Shown here: one piece after another, positions 1 to 7,076 of the stretch
Numbering within the stretch: the stretch's first letter is position 1
Layout of the letters: each line of letters opens with the position of its first letter
NCBI RefSeq assembly: GCF_900090145.1
Contig: NZ_FMHI01000015.1
Location: 119,114 to 183,113, forward strand
Direction of reading: 5' to 3'
From: Streptomyces sp. WMMB 322
GTDB lineage: Bacteria; Actinomycetota; Actinomycetes; Streptomycetales; Streptomycetaceae
DNA: 64,000 nucleotides
Position numbers and translations under genes: made by a program
Notes under the pieces: generated by a model
Seen by the model: only the letters and a program-made list of their open reading frames with translations
What the model was told of the DNA's origin: nothing
Database searches by the model: none

Positions 1-1332
1 GTCGTCCTCTCGACGCAGCGCGCGGCGCGCGGCAGTCTCGAATGGTTCGAGGACCTGGCCACCTACACGGCCCAGCCGCCACGGCAGTTCGCCTTCAACC
101 TCCTCACCCGCAGCCGCCGTGTCACCCACGACAACCTGCGGCTGCGCGACCCCGGGTTCGTCGCCGGCGTCGAGGCGGAGGCGGGCGTCCCCGAGGGCAC
201 CCCGCCGATGTTCACGCCCTTCCGGCTGCGCGGACTGACCCTGCGCAACCGGGTCGTGGTCTCCGCCATGGACATGTACTCGTCCGAGGACGAGGCGGGC
301 ACCCCCGGCGACTTCCACCTCGTGCACCTGGGGGCCCGCGCGCTGGGCGGAGCGGGCCTGGTGATGACGGAGATGGTGTGCGTCTCGCCGGGCGGCCGCA
401 TCACGCCACGCTGCACGGGCCTGTGGACGGCGGAGCAGGAGGCGGCGTGGCGCCGCGTCACCGGCTTCGTGCACGCGCAGTCGCCCGGCACCGCCATCGG
501 CGTGCAGCTCGGGCACTCCGGCCGCAAGGGCTCGACGAAGGTGATGTGGGAGGGAATCGACGAACCGCTGCCGGAGGGGAACTGGCCGCTCGTGGCCCCC
601 TCACCCCTGCCGTACCGCGAGGGCGTCAACCAGGTGCCGCAGGCCCTCACCGTGGCCGAACTGGCAGCGATCCGCGAGGAGTTCACCGAGGCGGCGCGAC
701 GTGCCGCCCGCGCCGGCTTCGACCTGCTCGAACTCCACTGCGCCCACGGCTACTTGCTCTCCAGCTTCCTCTCTCCGCTCACCAACCGCCGCACCGATGC
801 CTACGGCGGCGGCATCGACGCCCGCCTCCGCTTTCCGCTGGAGGTCTTCGACGCGGTGCGCGAAGTGTGGCCGCGGGAGCGGCCGATGACCGTGCGCGTC
901 TCCGCCACCGACTGGGCGGAGGGAGGCATCACCCCCGGGGAGGCCCTGCACGTGGCGGCCGCGTTCGGGGAGCACGGAGCCGACGCCGTCGACGTCTCCA
1001 CCGGACAGGTCGTCGCGGACGAGCGGCCCGACTACGGGCGCTCGTACCAGACGCCGTACGCCGACCGCATCCGCAACTCCGTCGGGGTGCCCGTGATCGC
1101 CGTCGGCGCCATCTCCTCGTGGGACGACGTCAATTCGCTGCTGCTCGCCGGCCGTGCCGACCTGTGCGCGCTGGGACGCCCCCACCTGTACGACCCGCAC
1201 TGGACGCTGCACGCCGCGGCCGACCAGGGATACCAGGGCCCCGGCGCGCCCTGGCCGCTGCCCTACCGCGCGGGCAGCCGCAAACCCCCGACGGGCCGTA
1301 CCGACGCGCCCAAGCCGCGGCTCACGCTGTAG
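1..1332 (+). CDS. Aryl-CoA monooxygenase/OYE-reductase fusion (salicylyl-CoA 5-hydroxylase / 2-aminobenzoyl-CoA monooxygenase-reductase type), 5' truncated
   Basis: The frame is open from base 1, so the N-terminal FAD monooxygenase domain lies mostly outside the window. The first ~69 codons (SLEWFEDL, QPPRQFAFNLLTRSRR, then RLRDP) are the linker typical of this fusion family. From about base 208 an Old Yellow Enzyme-like TIM barrel begins (MFTPFRLRGLTLRNRVV; GVQLGHSGRKG; LLELHCAHGYLLSSFLSP; RPMTVRVSATDW). Such two-domain flavoproteins hydroxylate and/or reduce the ring of an aromatic acyl-CoA, either salicylyl-CoA or 2-aminobenzoyl-CoA. The ligase, acyl-CoA dehydrogenase and RidA genes downstream support this role. 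An ATG at 208 could be mistaken for a start, but strong coding sequence continues upstream in the same frame. The exact substrate is inferred. Confidence 0.88.
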   Translation, partial: VVLSTQRAARGSLEWFEDLATYTAQPPRQFAFNLLTRSRRVTHDNLRLRDPGFVAGVEAEAGVPEGTPPMFTPFRLRGLTLRNRVVVSAMDMYSSEDEAGTPGDFHLVHLGARALGGAGLVMTEMVCVSPGGRITPRCTGLWTAEQEAAWRRVTGFVHAQSPGTAIGVQLGHSGRKGSTKVMWEGIDEPLPEGNWPLVAPSPLPYREGVNQVPQALTVAELAAIREEFTEAARRAARAGFDLLELHCAHGYLLSSFLSPLTNRRTDAYGGGIDARLRFPLEVFDAVREVWPRERPMTVRVSATDWAEGGITPGEALHVAAAFGEHGADAVDVSTGQVVADERPDYGRSYQTPYADRIRNSVGVPVIAVGAISSWDDVNSLLLAGRADLCALGRPHLYDPHWTLHAAADQGYQGPGAPWPLPYRAGSRKPPTGRTDAPKPRLTL

Positions 1333-1389
1333 CAGCCGCCCGCCCCGTGTCCGGGTCCGTGCGGCGCCTGCCGGGCGTCTTCCGCGGCG

Positions 1390-1620
1390 TCATCTGCGAT
1401 AGGTGTCCCGGTCAGGGTTGCGGTCCTCGTCGAACCAGCGGTCGTCCGGCTCGCGCCGGTTGCCGACGATCGCCGCGATCGGCGGAATCACCAGCGCCGC
1501 TACGCACAGTCCGACCGCGGCGGGGACCGAGATCAGACGCACGAAGCTCCATGCGCTGACGAAGAGCACCAGGCACGTAGCCATCAGCACGAAGTAACGC
1601 CTGCGCCGTCGTGCGTACAT
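1390..1620 (-). CDS. DUF3099 small membrane protein
   Basis: About 76 residues. The N-terminus is Arg-rich (MYARRRRRYF) and is followed by two hydrophobic helices (roughly residues 10-30 and 33-53). The tail is acidic and charged (RREPDDRWFDEDR). This is the layout of the DUF3099 family common in Streptomyces; its function is unknown. The start is uncertain. A GGAGGT motif directly abuts the ATG at 1620, which is too close for normal use, so an in-frame GTG at 1641 that adds seven residues is possible. I prefer 1620 because relatives begin with the MYARRRR motif. It sits between the flavin enzyme and the paaX-like gene and may be unrelated to the catabolic module. Confidence 0.7.
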   Translation of the reverse strand: MYARRRRRYFVLMATCLVLFVSAWSFVRLISVPAAVGLCVAALVIPPIAAIVGNRREPDDRWFDEDRNPDRDTYRR

Positions 1621-1725
1621 ACCTCCAGGGTATTGCGGCACGGCGGCCCACGAGAGCCCGTGCCCGGCGGGCCCACGAGAGGCCGTGCACGGCGGCCGGA
1701 GAGACGCCTGGCCGCCGTCCGCCCG

Positions 1726-2556
1726 TCACCCCTGCGCGAAGCGCACCGCGTACTCGCGTCCCGGCTCCCGCAGTTTCTCGTGCAGCGCGAAGAAGACCTC
1801 CGCGGAGCGCTCGCCGGGCCAGTCCGCCGGCAGCAGCGACGCAGGCAGGCCCGGGTCGGCGTAGGGGAGCCGCCGCCACGCGTCGAGCGCCGGGAGGTAG
1901 TCCCGGTACGCCTCCTCCGGGGGCGCCTGGCGCCGCCGCGCCCAGGAGCGCAGCACCGGCTCGTGCACGTCCAGGAAGGAGCGGTGCAGTGCCGCCAGGG
2001 ACGCCAGGTCCCACCAGCGCGCCACCGCGTCCGCGGTCGTCTCGAAACCCACGTGCGTGCCGGTGAACAGGTCCACGTACGGGGTGAGACCGAGCCGCCC
2101 CAGGCTGTGACGCGTCTCCTCCTCCAGGTGGGACGGGGCGATCCAGATGCCGGGTGCGGCGTTGCCGAAGCCGAGCCGTGCGAGACGGGAACGGAGTATG
2201 TGGCGGCGGCCCCTCTCGCTCTCCGGCACCGAGAAGACGGCCAGCAGCCAGCGGCCGTCCGCCGCGGGGCGGGCGTAGACGCGGCGGTCGCCGTCGTCGA
2301 GGAGCTGCCGCCCGGCGTCCGAGGGGGCGTAGCCCGCCGCCTTGCTGCCGGGCCGGTCCGCGGTGAGCAGCCCGCGCCGCTTCAGCCGCGAGACGGCGGA
2401 ACGGACCGACGGCGCGTCCACTCCGACCGCGCCGAGCAGCTGGATCAGCGCCGCCACCGGCACGGTGCTGCCGGGGAAGGCACGTCCGTACGCCCCGTAG
2501 AAGGTGAGGATGAGCGAACTCGGCGACGGCCTGGCGGCCGGCTGCTGCTGATTCAC
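1726..2556 (-). CDS. PaaX-family transcriptional repressor
   Basis: 276 residues with the PaaX architecture. An N-terminal winged helix (about 13-90; the stretch VDAPSVRSAVSRLKRRGLL is the recognition part) is followed by a central domain and a C-terminal ligand-binding half rich in Trp and Arg. PaaX proteins repress aromatic-CoA catabolic genes and are released by the CoA thioester. The gene starts 9 nt after the stop of the aryl-CoA ligase on the same strand, so the two are probably cotranscribed. It likely regulates that ligase and the divergent acyl-CoA dehydrogenase. The start is a GTG at 2556, and no strong Shine-Dalgarno is seen. The effector is inferred, not shown. Confidence 0.85.
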   Translation of the reverse strand: MNQQQPAARPSPSSLILTFYGAYGRAFPGSTVPVAALIQLLGAVGVDAPSVRSAVSRLKRRGLLTADRPGSKAAGYAPSDAGRQLLDDGDRRVYARPAADGRWLLAVFSVPESERGRRHILRSRLARLGFGNAAPGIWIAPSHLEEETRHSLGRLGLTPYVDLFTGTHVGFETTADAVARWWDLASLAALHRSFLDVHEPVLRSWARRRQAPPEEAYRDYLPALDAWRRLPYADPGLPASLLPADWPGERSAEVFFALHEKLREPGREYAVRFAQG

Positions 2557-2565
2557 GCGGCAACT

Positions 2566-4284
2566 CTAGGCGGGGAGCCCGTCCGCCGTCTGATCTTCGG
2601 TGGCCGCCTCCGGCCCGGCCTGTGCCGGGCCTGCCTCCCGCAGGAGGTACCGCTGGAGCTTCCCCGTCGGTGTGCGCGGCAGCGAGTCGGCGAAGACGAA
2701 TTCACGGGGGCACTTGTACGGCGTGAGCTCCCCGGTGGTGAACTCGCGCAGCTCCTCCGCCGTTGCAGCTCCCCCCTCGGTTCCCTCCCGCAGCACCACG
2801 TGCGCGACGACGACCTGGCCGCGCCGCTCGTCGGGGCGTCCCACGACGGCGGCCTCGGCCACGGAGGAGTGGCGCAGCAGGGCCTCCTCGACCTCCGGGC
2901 CCGAGATGTTGTAACCCGCCGAGACGATCATGTCGTCGGCGCGTGCGACGTAGCGGAAGTAGCCGTCCGTCCCGCGTATGTAGGTGTCGCCCGTGAGGTT
3001 CCAGCCGTCGCACACGTACTCGCGCTGCCGCGGGTCGGAGAGATAGCGGCAGCCGACGGGGCCGCGCACGGCCAGCAGTCCCGGTTCGCCGTCCGGCACC
3101 TGTGTCAGGCGGCCCTCGGAGTCCTTGTGCACCACGCGGGCCTCGAAGCCGGGCACGGCGACTCCTGTGGCACCGGGGCGGGCGGCCTCGTCGGCGGCGG
3201 AGACGAAGATGTGCAGCATCTCCGTCGCACCTATGCCGTTGATCATCCGCAGGCCGGTCCTCTCCTGCCATGCCTCGTGGGTGGCGGCGGGCAGGTTCTC
3301 GCCGGCGGAGACGCAGCGGCGCAGTGAGGAGATGTCGTACGTGCGGCCGCCTGCCGGGGCCTGCGGGGAAGCGGTGCCGAGTTCCGCGAGCATGCCGCGG
3401 TAGGCGGTCGGGGCGGTGAACAGCACGGTGACACGGTGGCGTTCGACCGCCGCGAGCATCTGCTGCGGGCCGCTCCACTGGCCGAGCAGCGCCGACGCGC
3501 CCGCCCGCAGCGGGAAGATCACCAGGCCGCCCAGCCCGAAGGTGAAGCCCAGCGGCGGGCTGCCCGCGAAGAGGTCGTCCGGCGTCGGACGCAGCACGTG
3601 CGCGGAGAAGGTGTCGGCGACGGCGAGCACGTCGCGGTGGAAGTGGACGCACCCCTTGGGCTTCCCTGTGGTGCCGGAGGTGAAGGCGATCATGGCGACG
3701 TCGTCCGCGGCGGTGGCGACGGCCTCGTAGCGCTCGGGCTGCGACTCGCACAGGGCCAGCAGGTCCTCCGCTCCGTCACCGCCGAACGCGGTCACCCGCA
3801 GCCCGGGTACGTCCGCCTTCGTCAGCTCCTCCAGGGAATCCGCGTCGCACAGCGCATGGCTGACCTGCCCCATGGCGCACACGGTGCGCAGCTCGTGCGC
3901 GCGCTGAGCGGCGAGCACCGTCACCGCGACGGCCCCGGCCTTCATCACCGCGAGCCAGCAGGCCGCCAGGTGAAGGGAGTTGGGGCCGCGCAGCAGGACC
4001 CGGTTGCCGGGTACGACGCCCAGGACCCCGGTGAGGACGTGGGCGATGCGGTCCACGCGGGCGCGCAGTTCGCCGTAGCTCCAGCACTCGCCGTCGTCGC
4101 CGCGGAAGGCGGGCCGCTCGGCGCCGTACCGCGCGGCGGACCCGTCGACCAGTTCGGCACCGCAGTTGAGGCGGTCCGGGTAGTGCAGTCCGGGCCGGTC
4201 GAAGACCAGTTGCGGCCAGTCCTCGGGCGGGGGCAGATGCTCGCGGGCGAAGGTGTCGACGTGTGCGGACGGGCTCAGATGCAT
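2566..4284 (-). CDS. AMP-dependent aryl-CoA ligase (benzoate/2-aminobenzoate-CoA ligase type)
   Basis: 572 residues of the ANL adenylate-forming superfamily. The P-loop-like motif IAFTSGTTGKPKG is followed by the A5 region INGIGATEM, then TGDTY, GYFRYVARADDMIVSAGYN (hinge) and the C-terminal catalytic lysine motif PRTPTGKLQRYLL. The family activates carboxylic acids to CoA thioesters through an acyl-adenylate. Proximity to the aryl-CoA monooxygenase/reductase points to anthranilate, salicylate or a similar benzoate. The ATG at 4284 follows a GAGGGGG Shine-Dalgarno, and the same frame is open upstream only by chance. It heads a minus-strand pair with the paaX-like gene and diverges from the acyl-CoA dehydrogenase across a 147-nt region. 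Confidence 0.85.
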   Translation of the reverse strand: MHLSPSAHVDTFAREHLPPPEDWPQLVFDRPGLHYPDRLNCGAELVDGSAARYGAERPAFRGDDGECWSYGELRARVDRIAHVLTGVLGVVPGNRVLLRGPNSLHLAACWLAVMKAGAVAVTVLAAQRAHELRTVCAMGQVSHALCDADSLEELTKADVPGLRVTAFGGDGAEDLLALCESQPERYEAVATAADDVAMIAFTSGTTGKPKGCVHFHRDVLAVADTFSAHVLRPTPDDLFAGSPPLGFTFGLGGLVIFPLRAGASALLGQWSGPQQMLAAVERHRVTVLFTAPTAYRGMLAELGTASPQAPAGGRTYDISSLRRCVSAGENLPAATHEAWQERTGLRMINGIGATEMLHIFVSAADEAARPGATGVAVPGFEARVVHKDSEGRLTQVPDGEPGLLAVRGPVGCRYLSDPRQREYVCDGWNLTGDTYIRGTDGYFRYVARADDMIVSAGYNISGPEVEEALLRHSSVAEAAVVGRPDERRGQVVVAHVVLREGTEGGAATAEELREFTTGELTPYKCPREFVFADSLPRTPTGKLQRYLLREAGPAQAGPEAATEDQTADGLPA

Positions 4285-4431
4285 CGCAAGCCCCCTCGGG
4301 GGTGTGCCGTGTGCCGGTGGCCGGTGTCGCCGGTGTGCCGTTGAGCGTAACGTGTTGGTGACGACAGTCAACGGTCCGCGATAGAGGATCAGTGACCGGG
4401 AGCACCAGCCCGCCACCAGGAGGAGGCCCGC
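4285..4431. promoter_or_regulatory. Divergent intergenic region of the aryl-CoA module
   Basis: 147 nt between the ligase (minus) and acyl-CoA dehydrogenase (plus) starts. It must hold both promoters and is the likely site for PaaX-type control. I could not pick a convincing -35/-10 pair or a clear operator by eye. An AGGAGG Shine-Dalgarno for the dehydrogenase lies at its right end. Confidence 0.45.
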
Positions 4432-5568
4432 ATGCCCGCGTTCGCACTGGAACCGGAGCAGCACAAGTGGTGCGAGGAGCTGCGGACGCTGGGCGCCCGC
4501 GAGCTCCGGCCGCTCGCCGAAGCCGGGGAGGAGGGCCGCATCAACCGCGAGCTGGTCGCCGCCCTCGGTGAACTCGGGCTGCTCGGCCGCCTGTTCGCGC
4601 CGGACGGGCGGCCCGCGAGCGCCCTCGACCTGTGCCTGCTGCGCGAATCCCTCGCCTACTCCTGCACGGAGGCCGAGACCGCGCTCGCCCTCCAGGGGCT
4701 CGGCGCCGGACCGGTCGCCCTCGCGGGCACGGACGCCCAGCGCGCACGCTGGCTCGGCGAGGTCACCTCGGGACGTGCCGTCGCCGCCTTCGCGCTGAGC
4801 GAGCCGGGCGCGGGCAGCGACGCGGCGGCGCTCGGCCTCCAAGCCGAGCCGGACGGCACAGGGGCCGGGCACGGATGGCGCCTGACCGGAGAAAAGACCT
4901 GGATCTCCAACGCCCCGCACGCCGACGTCTTCACCGTCTTCGCCCGCACGACGCAGGGCGCCGGCTCGCGCGGCGTGAGCGCCTTCCTCGTACCCGCCGG
5001 GCGGCCGGGGCTCGGCGGCGAACCGCTGGAGATGCTCTCCCCCCATCCGATCGGCACCCTCACTTTCGACGGCGTCCCCGTCTCCCGCGACGACCTCCTC
5101 GGTGAGGCCGACGGCGGCTTCGGCGTGGCCATGCGCACGCTGAACCTCTTCCGGCCCAGCGTCGGCGCCTTCGCGACGGGCATGGCACAGGCGGCCCTCG
5201 ACGCCGCCGTCGAACACGCCGGTGAGCGGCGGGCGTTCGGTGGCACGCTCAGCGATCTGCAGGCCGTCTCGCACCAGTTGGCCGAGACCGCGACCCGCAT
5301 CGAGGCCGCCCGCCTGATGGTCTACGCGGCCGCCGCGGCCCACGACCGGGGCGAGCCGGACATCGCGCGGCGCGCCGCCATGGCGAAGCTGCTGGCCACG
5401 GAGACCGCGCAGCAGGCAGTGGACACCGCCGTGCAGATCCACGGCGCGGCCGCGCTCCAGCGCGGACACCTTCTCGAACACCTCTACCGCGAGGTCCGCG
5501 CACCCCGCATCTACGAGGGCGCCAGCGAAGTGCAGCGCTCGATCATCGCGAAGGAGCTCTACCGGTGA
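4432..5568 (+). CDS. Acyl-CoA dehydrogenase family protein
   Basis: 378 residues, normal length for the family. The N-terminal helical domain is followed by the FAD-binding beta domain (AFALSEPGAGSD, then KTWISNAPHAD) and the C-terminal helical domain. The motif RIYEGASEVQRSIIAKEL carries the usual catalytic Glu position. It oxidises a CoA thioester at the alpha-beta bond, passing electrons to ETF. Here the substrate is probably an alicyclic or aryl-derived CoA ester made by the neighbouring fusion enzyme. An AGGAGGAGG Shine-Dalgarno sits a few bases before the ATG. Its stop overlaps the start of the RidA gene in a GTGA junction, so the two are translationally coupled. Confidence 0.9.
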   Translation: MPAFALEPEQHKWCEELRTLGARELRPLAEAGEEGRINRELVAALGELGLLGRLFAPDGRPASALDLCLLRESLAYSCTEAETALALQGLGAGPVALAGTDAQRARWLGEVTSGRAVAAFALSEPGAGSDAAALGLQAEPDGTGAGHGWRLTGEKTWISNAPHADVFTVFARTTQGAGSRGVSAFLVPAGRPGLGGEPLEMLSPHPIGTLTFDGVPVSRDDLLGEADGGFGVAMRTLNLFRPSVGAFATGMAQAALDAAVEHAGERRAFGGTLSDLQAVSHQLAETATRIEAARLMVYAAAAAHDRGEPDIARRAAMAKLLATETAQQAVDTAVQIHGAAALQRGHLLEHLYREVRAPRIYEGASEVQRSIIAKELYR

Positions 5569-5984
5569 CCGACGCCGACTCCCGCCCCCACCTGCAGCGC
5601 ACCAACCCCGACGGACTCTCCCCGCCCACCGGCTTCTCGCACTCCGTGACCGCGACCGGTTCGCGGATCGTCTTCCTCGCCGGGCAGACGGCGCTCGACA
5701 GCGAGGGGGCCGTCGTCGGCGGCACGCTCACCGAGCAGTTCGAGCAGGCGCTGGCCAACCTGCTGACGGCGCTGGCCGCTTCCGGCGGCGGTCCCGCCGA
5801 CCTCGCCCGCGTCACCGTCTACACGACCGACGTCGCCGCCTACCGGTCCGCCGCCCGCGACCTGGGCGCCGTCTGGCGCCGCCATGCCGGCCGCGACTAC
5901 CCGGCGATGGCCCTCATCGGCGTCTCCCGGCTGTGGGACGAGGAGGCGCTGGTGGAGCTGGACGGCATCGCGGTGCTGCCGTGA
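5565..5984 (+). CDS. RidA/YjgF-family enamine/imine deaminase
   Basis: 139 residues. The RidA core is visible: IVFLAGQTALDSEG, EQFEQALANLL, and DLARVTVYTTDVAAYR. RidA proteins hydrolyse enamines and imines, releasing ammonia. In an anthranilate-type pathway the reduced ring product is an enamine, so a dedicated deaminase would make sense here; this is inference from context. The GTG start overlaps the dehydrogenase stop by 4 nt. The arginine that RidA uses to bind the carboxylate of 2-aminoacrylate (normally in a C-terminal region) is not obvious, which would fit a CoA-ester substrate rather than an amino-acid-derived one. Confidence 0.85.
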   Translation: MTDADSRPHLQRTNPDGLSPPTGFSHSVTATGSRIVFLAGQTALDSEGAVVGGTLTEQFEQALANLLTALAASGGGPADLARVTVYTTDVAAYRSAARDLGAVWRRHAGRDYPAMALIGVSRLWDEEALVELDGIAVLP

Positions 5985-6018
5985 CGGTCTCCGAAACCGC
6001 GCACAGACGACTCAGCGA

Positions 6019-6423
6019 TCAGGTTCCGGTGATCACGTTGACTCCTGGAAGGTCTCCGAACGCCGCCTTCTCATCGAGAGTGACCAGAGTGCGAGCGGTG
6101 GCGGCGGCTGTGGCGGCGATGATCAGGTCATGTGCCCCTCTGGGCTTCCCTGTTCGCCGCACGTGTGCCAGAAGCCGGGCGTGTACGCGTGCGACGTCGG
6201 AGGTGTAGTCCTCCACAGGCACGAGGGCGTGCACACCGTCGACGTATTCCTGTCGCCGGATGCGGCGGGCACCGTCGCTGAGTTCGACCCCCAGCTGCAA
6301 CTCGGCCATTGTCACGGCTGAGATGGTGACGTCGTCTTCGGGATCCAGCAGGCCCGTCAGGCCTGTGGGTTCCCGCTCCGCCCGGATGATGATCCCGGTG
6401 TCCAGAATCAGTCGTCGGGCCAC
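6019..6423 (-). CDS. PIN-domain toxin (VapC-like RNase)
   Basis: 134 residues with a PIN fold. Acidic residues fall at the expected places: D8 in LILDTGIII, E41 in TMAELQLGV, D99 in GAHDLIIAATA and D117 in LVTLDEKAAF. VapC-type PIN toxins cleave tRNA or rRNA in a Mg2+-dependent way. The gene overlaps the end of the Phd-like antitoxin by 16 nt on the same strand, which is the standard order (antitoxin first). It lies convergent to the RidA gene and looks like an insertion between the catabolic module and the receptor gene. Confidence 0.87.
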   Translation of the reverse strand: MARRLILDTGIIIRAEREPTGLTGLLDPEDDVTISAVTMAELQLGVELSDGARRIRRQEYVDGVHALVPVEDYTSDVARVHARLLAHVRRTGKPRGAHDLIIAATAAATARTLVTLDEKAAFGDLPGVNVITGT

Positions 6424-6662
6424 GTCGCGCTCATTTCGTCGCCAACGCTGTCGCGCGCAGAGGTGACGTCCGCTTCGAAGTCCTCGTCGACCGGGTGTGC
6501 GGCGAGGAAATCCATGAGCGCTCCGCCGTTTCCCGTCGTGGTCGGGGAGAGTGTGGCGAGCCGCCGCCCACCTCTTGTGATCACAATGGTCTCTCCGTGC
6601 TCGGCACGGTCGAGGACTGAGGCGAAGTTCCTCGACACCTCGGTTGCCGTCATCGTCTTCAT
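6408..6662 (-). CDS. Phd/YefM-family antitoxin
   Basis: 84 residues. The N-terminus (MKTMTATEVSRNFASVLDRAEHGETIVITRGGRRLATL) is the Phd/YefM DNA-binding fold. The C-terminal 35 residues are acidic and would wrap the PIN toxin. These antitoxins neutralise the partner toxin and repress the operon. No good Shine-Dalgarno precedes the ATG. A short perfect inverted repeat lies 5 nt upstream (6667-6679) and may be the autoregulatory operator. Confidence 0.85.
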   Translation of the reverse strand: MKTMTATEVSRNFASVLDRAEHGETIVITRGGRRLATLSPTTTGNGGALMDFLAAHPVDEDFEADVTSARDSVGDEMSATWPDD

Positions 6663-6666
6663 GATG

Positions 6667-6679
6667 TCAGAGTATCTGA
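6667..6679. promoter_or_regulatory. Inverted repeat upstream of the toxin-antitoxin operon
   Basis: TCAGA-GTA-TCTGA is a perfect 5+3+5 inverted repeat. It starts 5 nt upstream of the antitoxin ATG in a locally AT-richer stretch, a position expected for an operator bound by the Phd-like antitoxin. Binding is inferred. Confidence 0.4.
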
Positions 6680-6904
6680 TTTCACCTGATCATGCACGGT
6701 GGCTCCGCCCTGCGACCCCACGGCGCCCCGGATCGCCGATTGTCACACGGCCTCGCCCCAGGGGCCCGGGTCCACCGGCCCCGGCCTTCGTCCGTGACGA
6801 CCTCGTCGAACGTGCCGTGTGGCGGTTCGAGTCCGGCGGCACGCTCAGTGATCCGCGGGTAATGCAGCGGCCGACCGGCTCCCTCCGCTGCCGTGCGCCC
6901 CCGC

Positions 6905-7051
6905 TCAGCGCTGCGGACTCATGGAGGGCGAGACGGGTCGTCTCCGGGCCCAGAGGGCGGAAGCGACCACTCCGAGCAGCGTGATGCAGGCCCCGACGAG
7001 CATCCCGCCCGGGCGGGAGAGCAACGAATCAGGGAAGTACGACTGGTCCAC
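6905..7051 (-). CDS. Possible 48-residue single-span membrane peptide
   Basis: A short frame follows the receptor-like gene on the same strand. It starts at a GTG at 7051, 25 nt after that gene's stop. It encodes MDQSYFPDSLL, a hydrophobic helix (MLVGACITLLGVVASALW) and a basic anchor (ARRRP). Third codon positions are about 80% G/C, as in real genes here. The Shine-Dalgarno is weak. Alternatively, this is the C-terminal anchor of the preceding protein displaced by a frameshift, because the frame is open upstream across that gene's stop. No homologue is recognised. Confidence 0.3.
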   Translation of the reverse strand: MDQSYFPDSLLSRPGGMLVGACITLLGVVASALWARRRPVSPSMSPQR

Positions 7052-7076
7052 AGCCAGGGGCTGTCCCGCCGGACAG

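Noticed and set aside
6815..6850. T-loop-like motif GGTTCGAGTCC, hinting at a tRNA
   Set aside because: The stem pairs at only 4 of 5 positions, and no acceptor, D-arm or anticodon arm could be folded around it.
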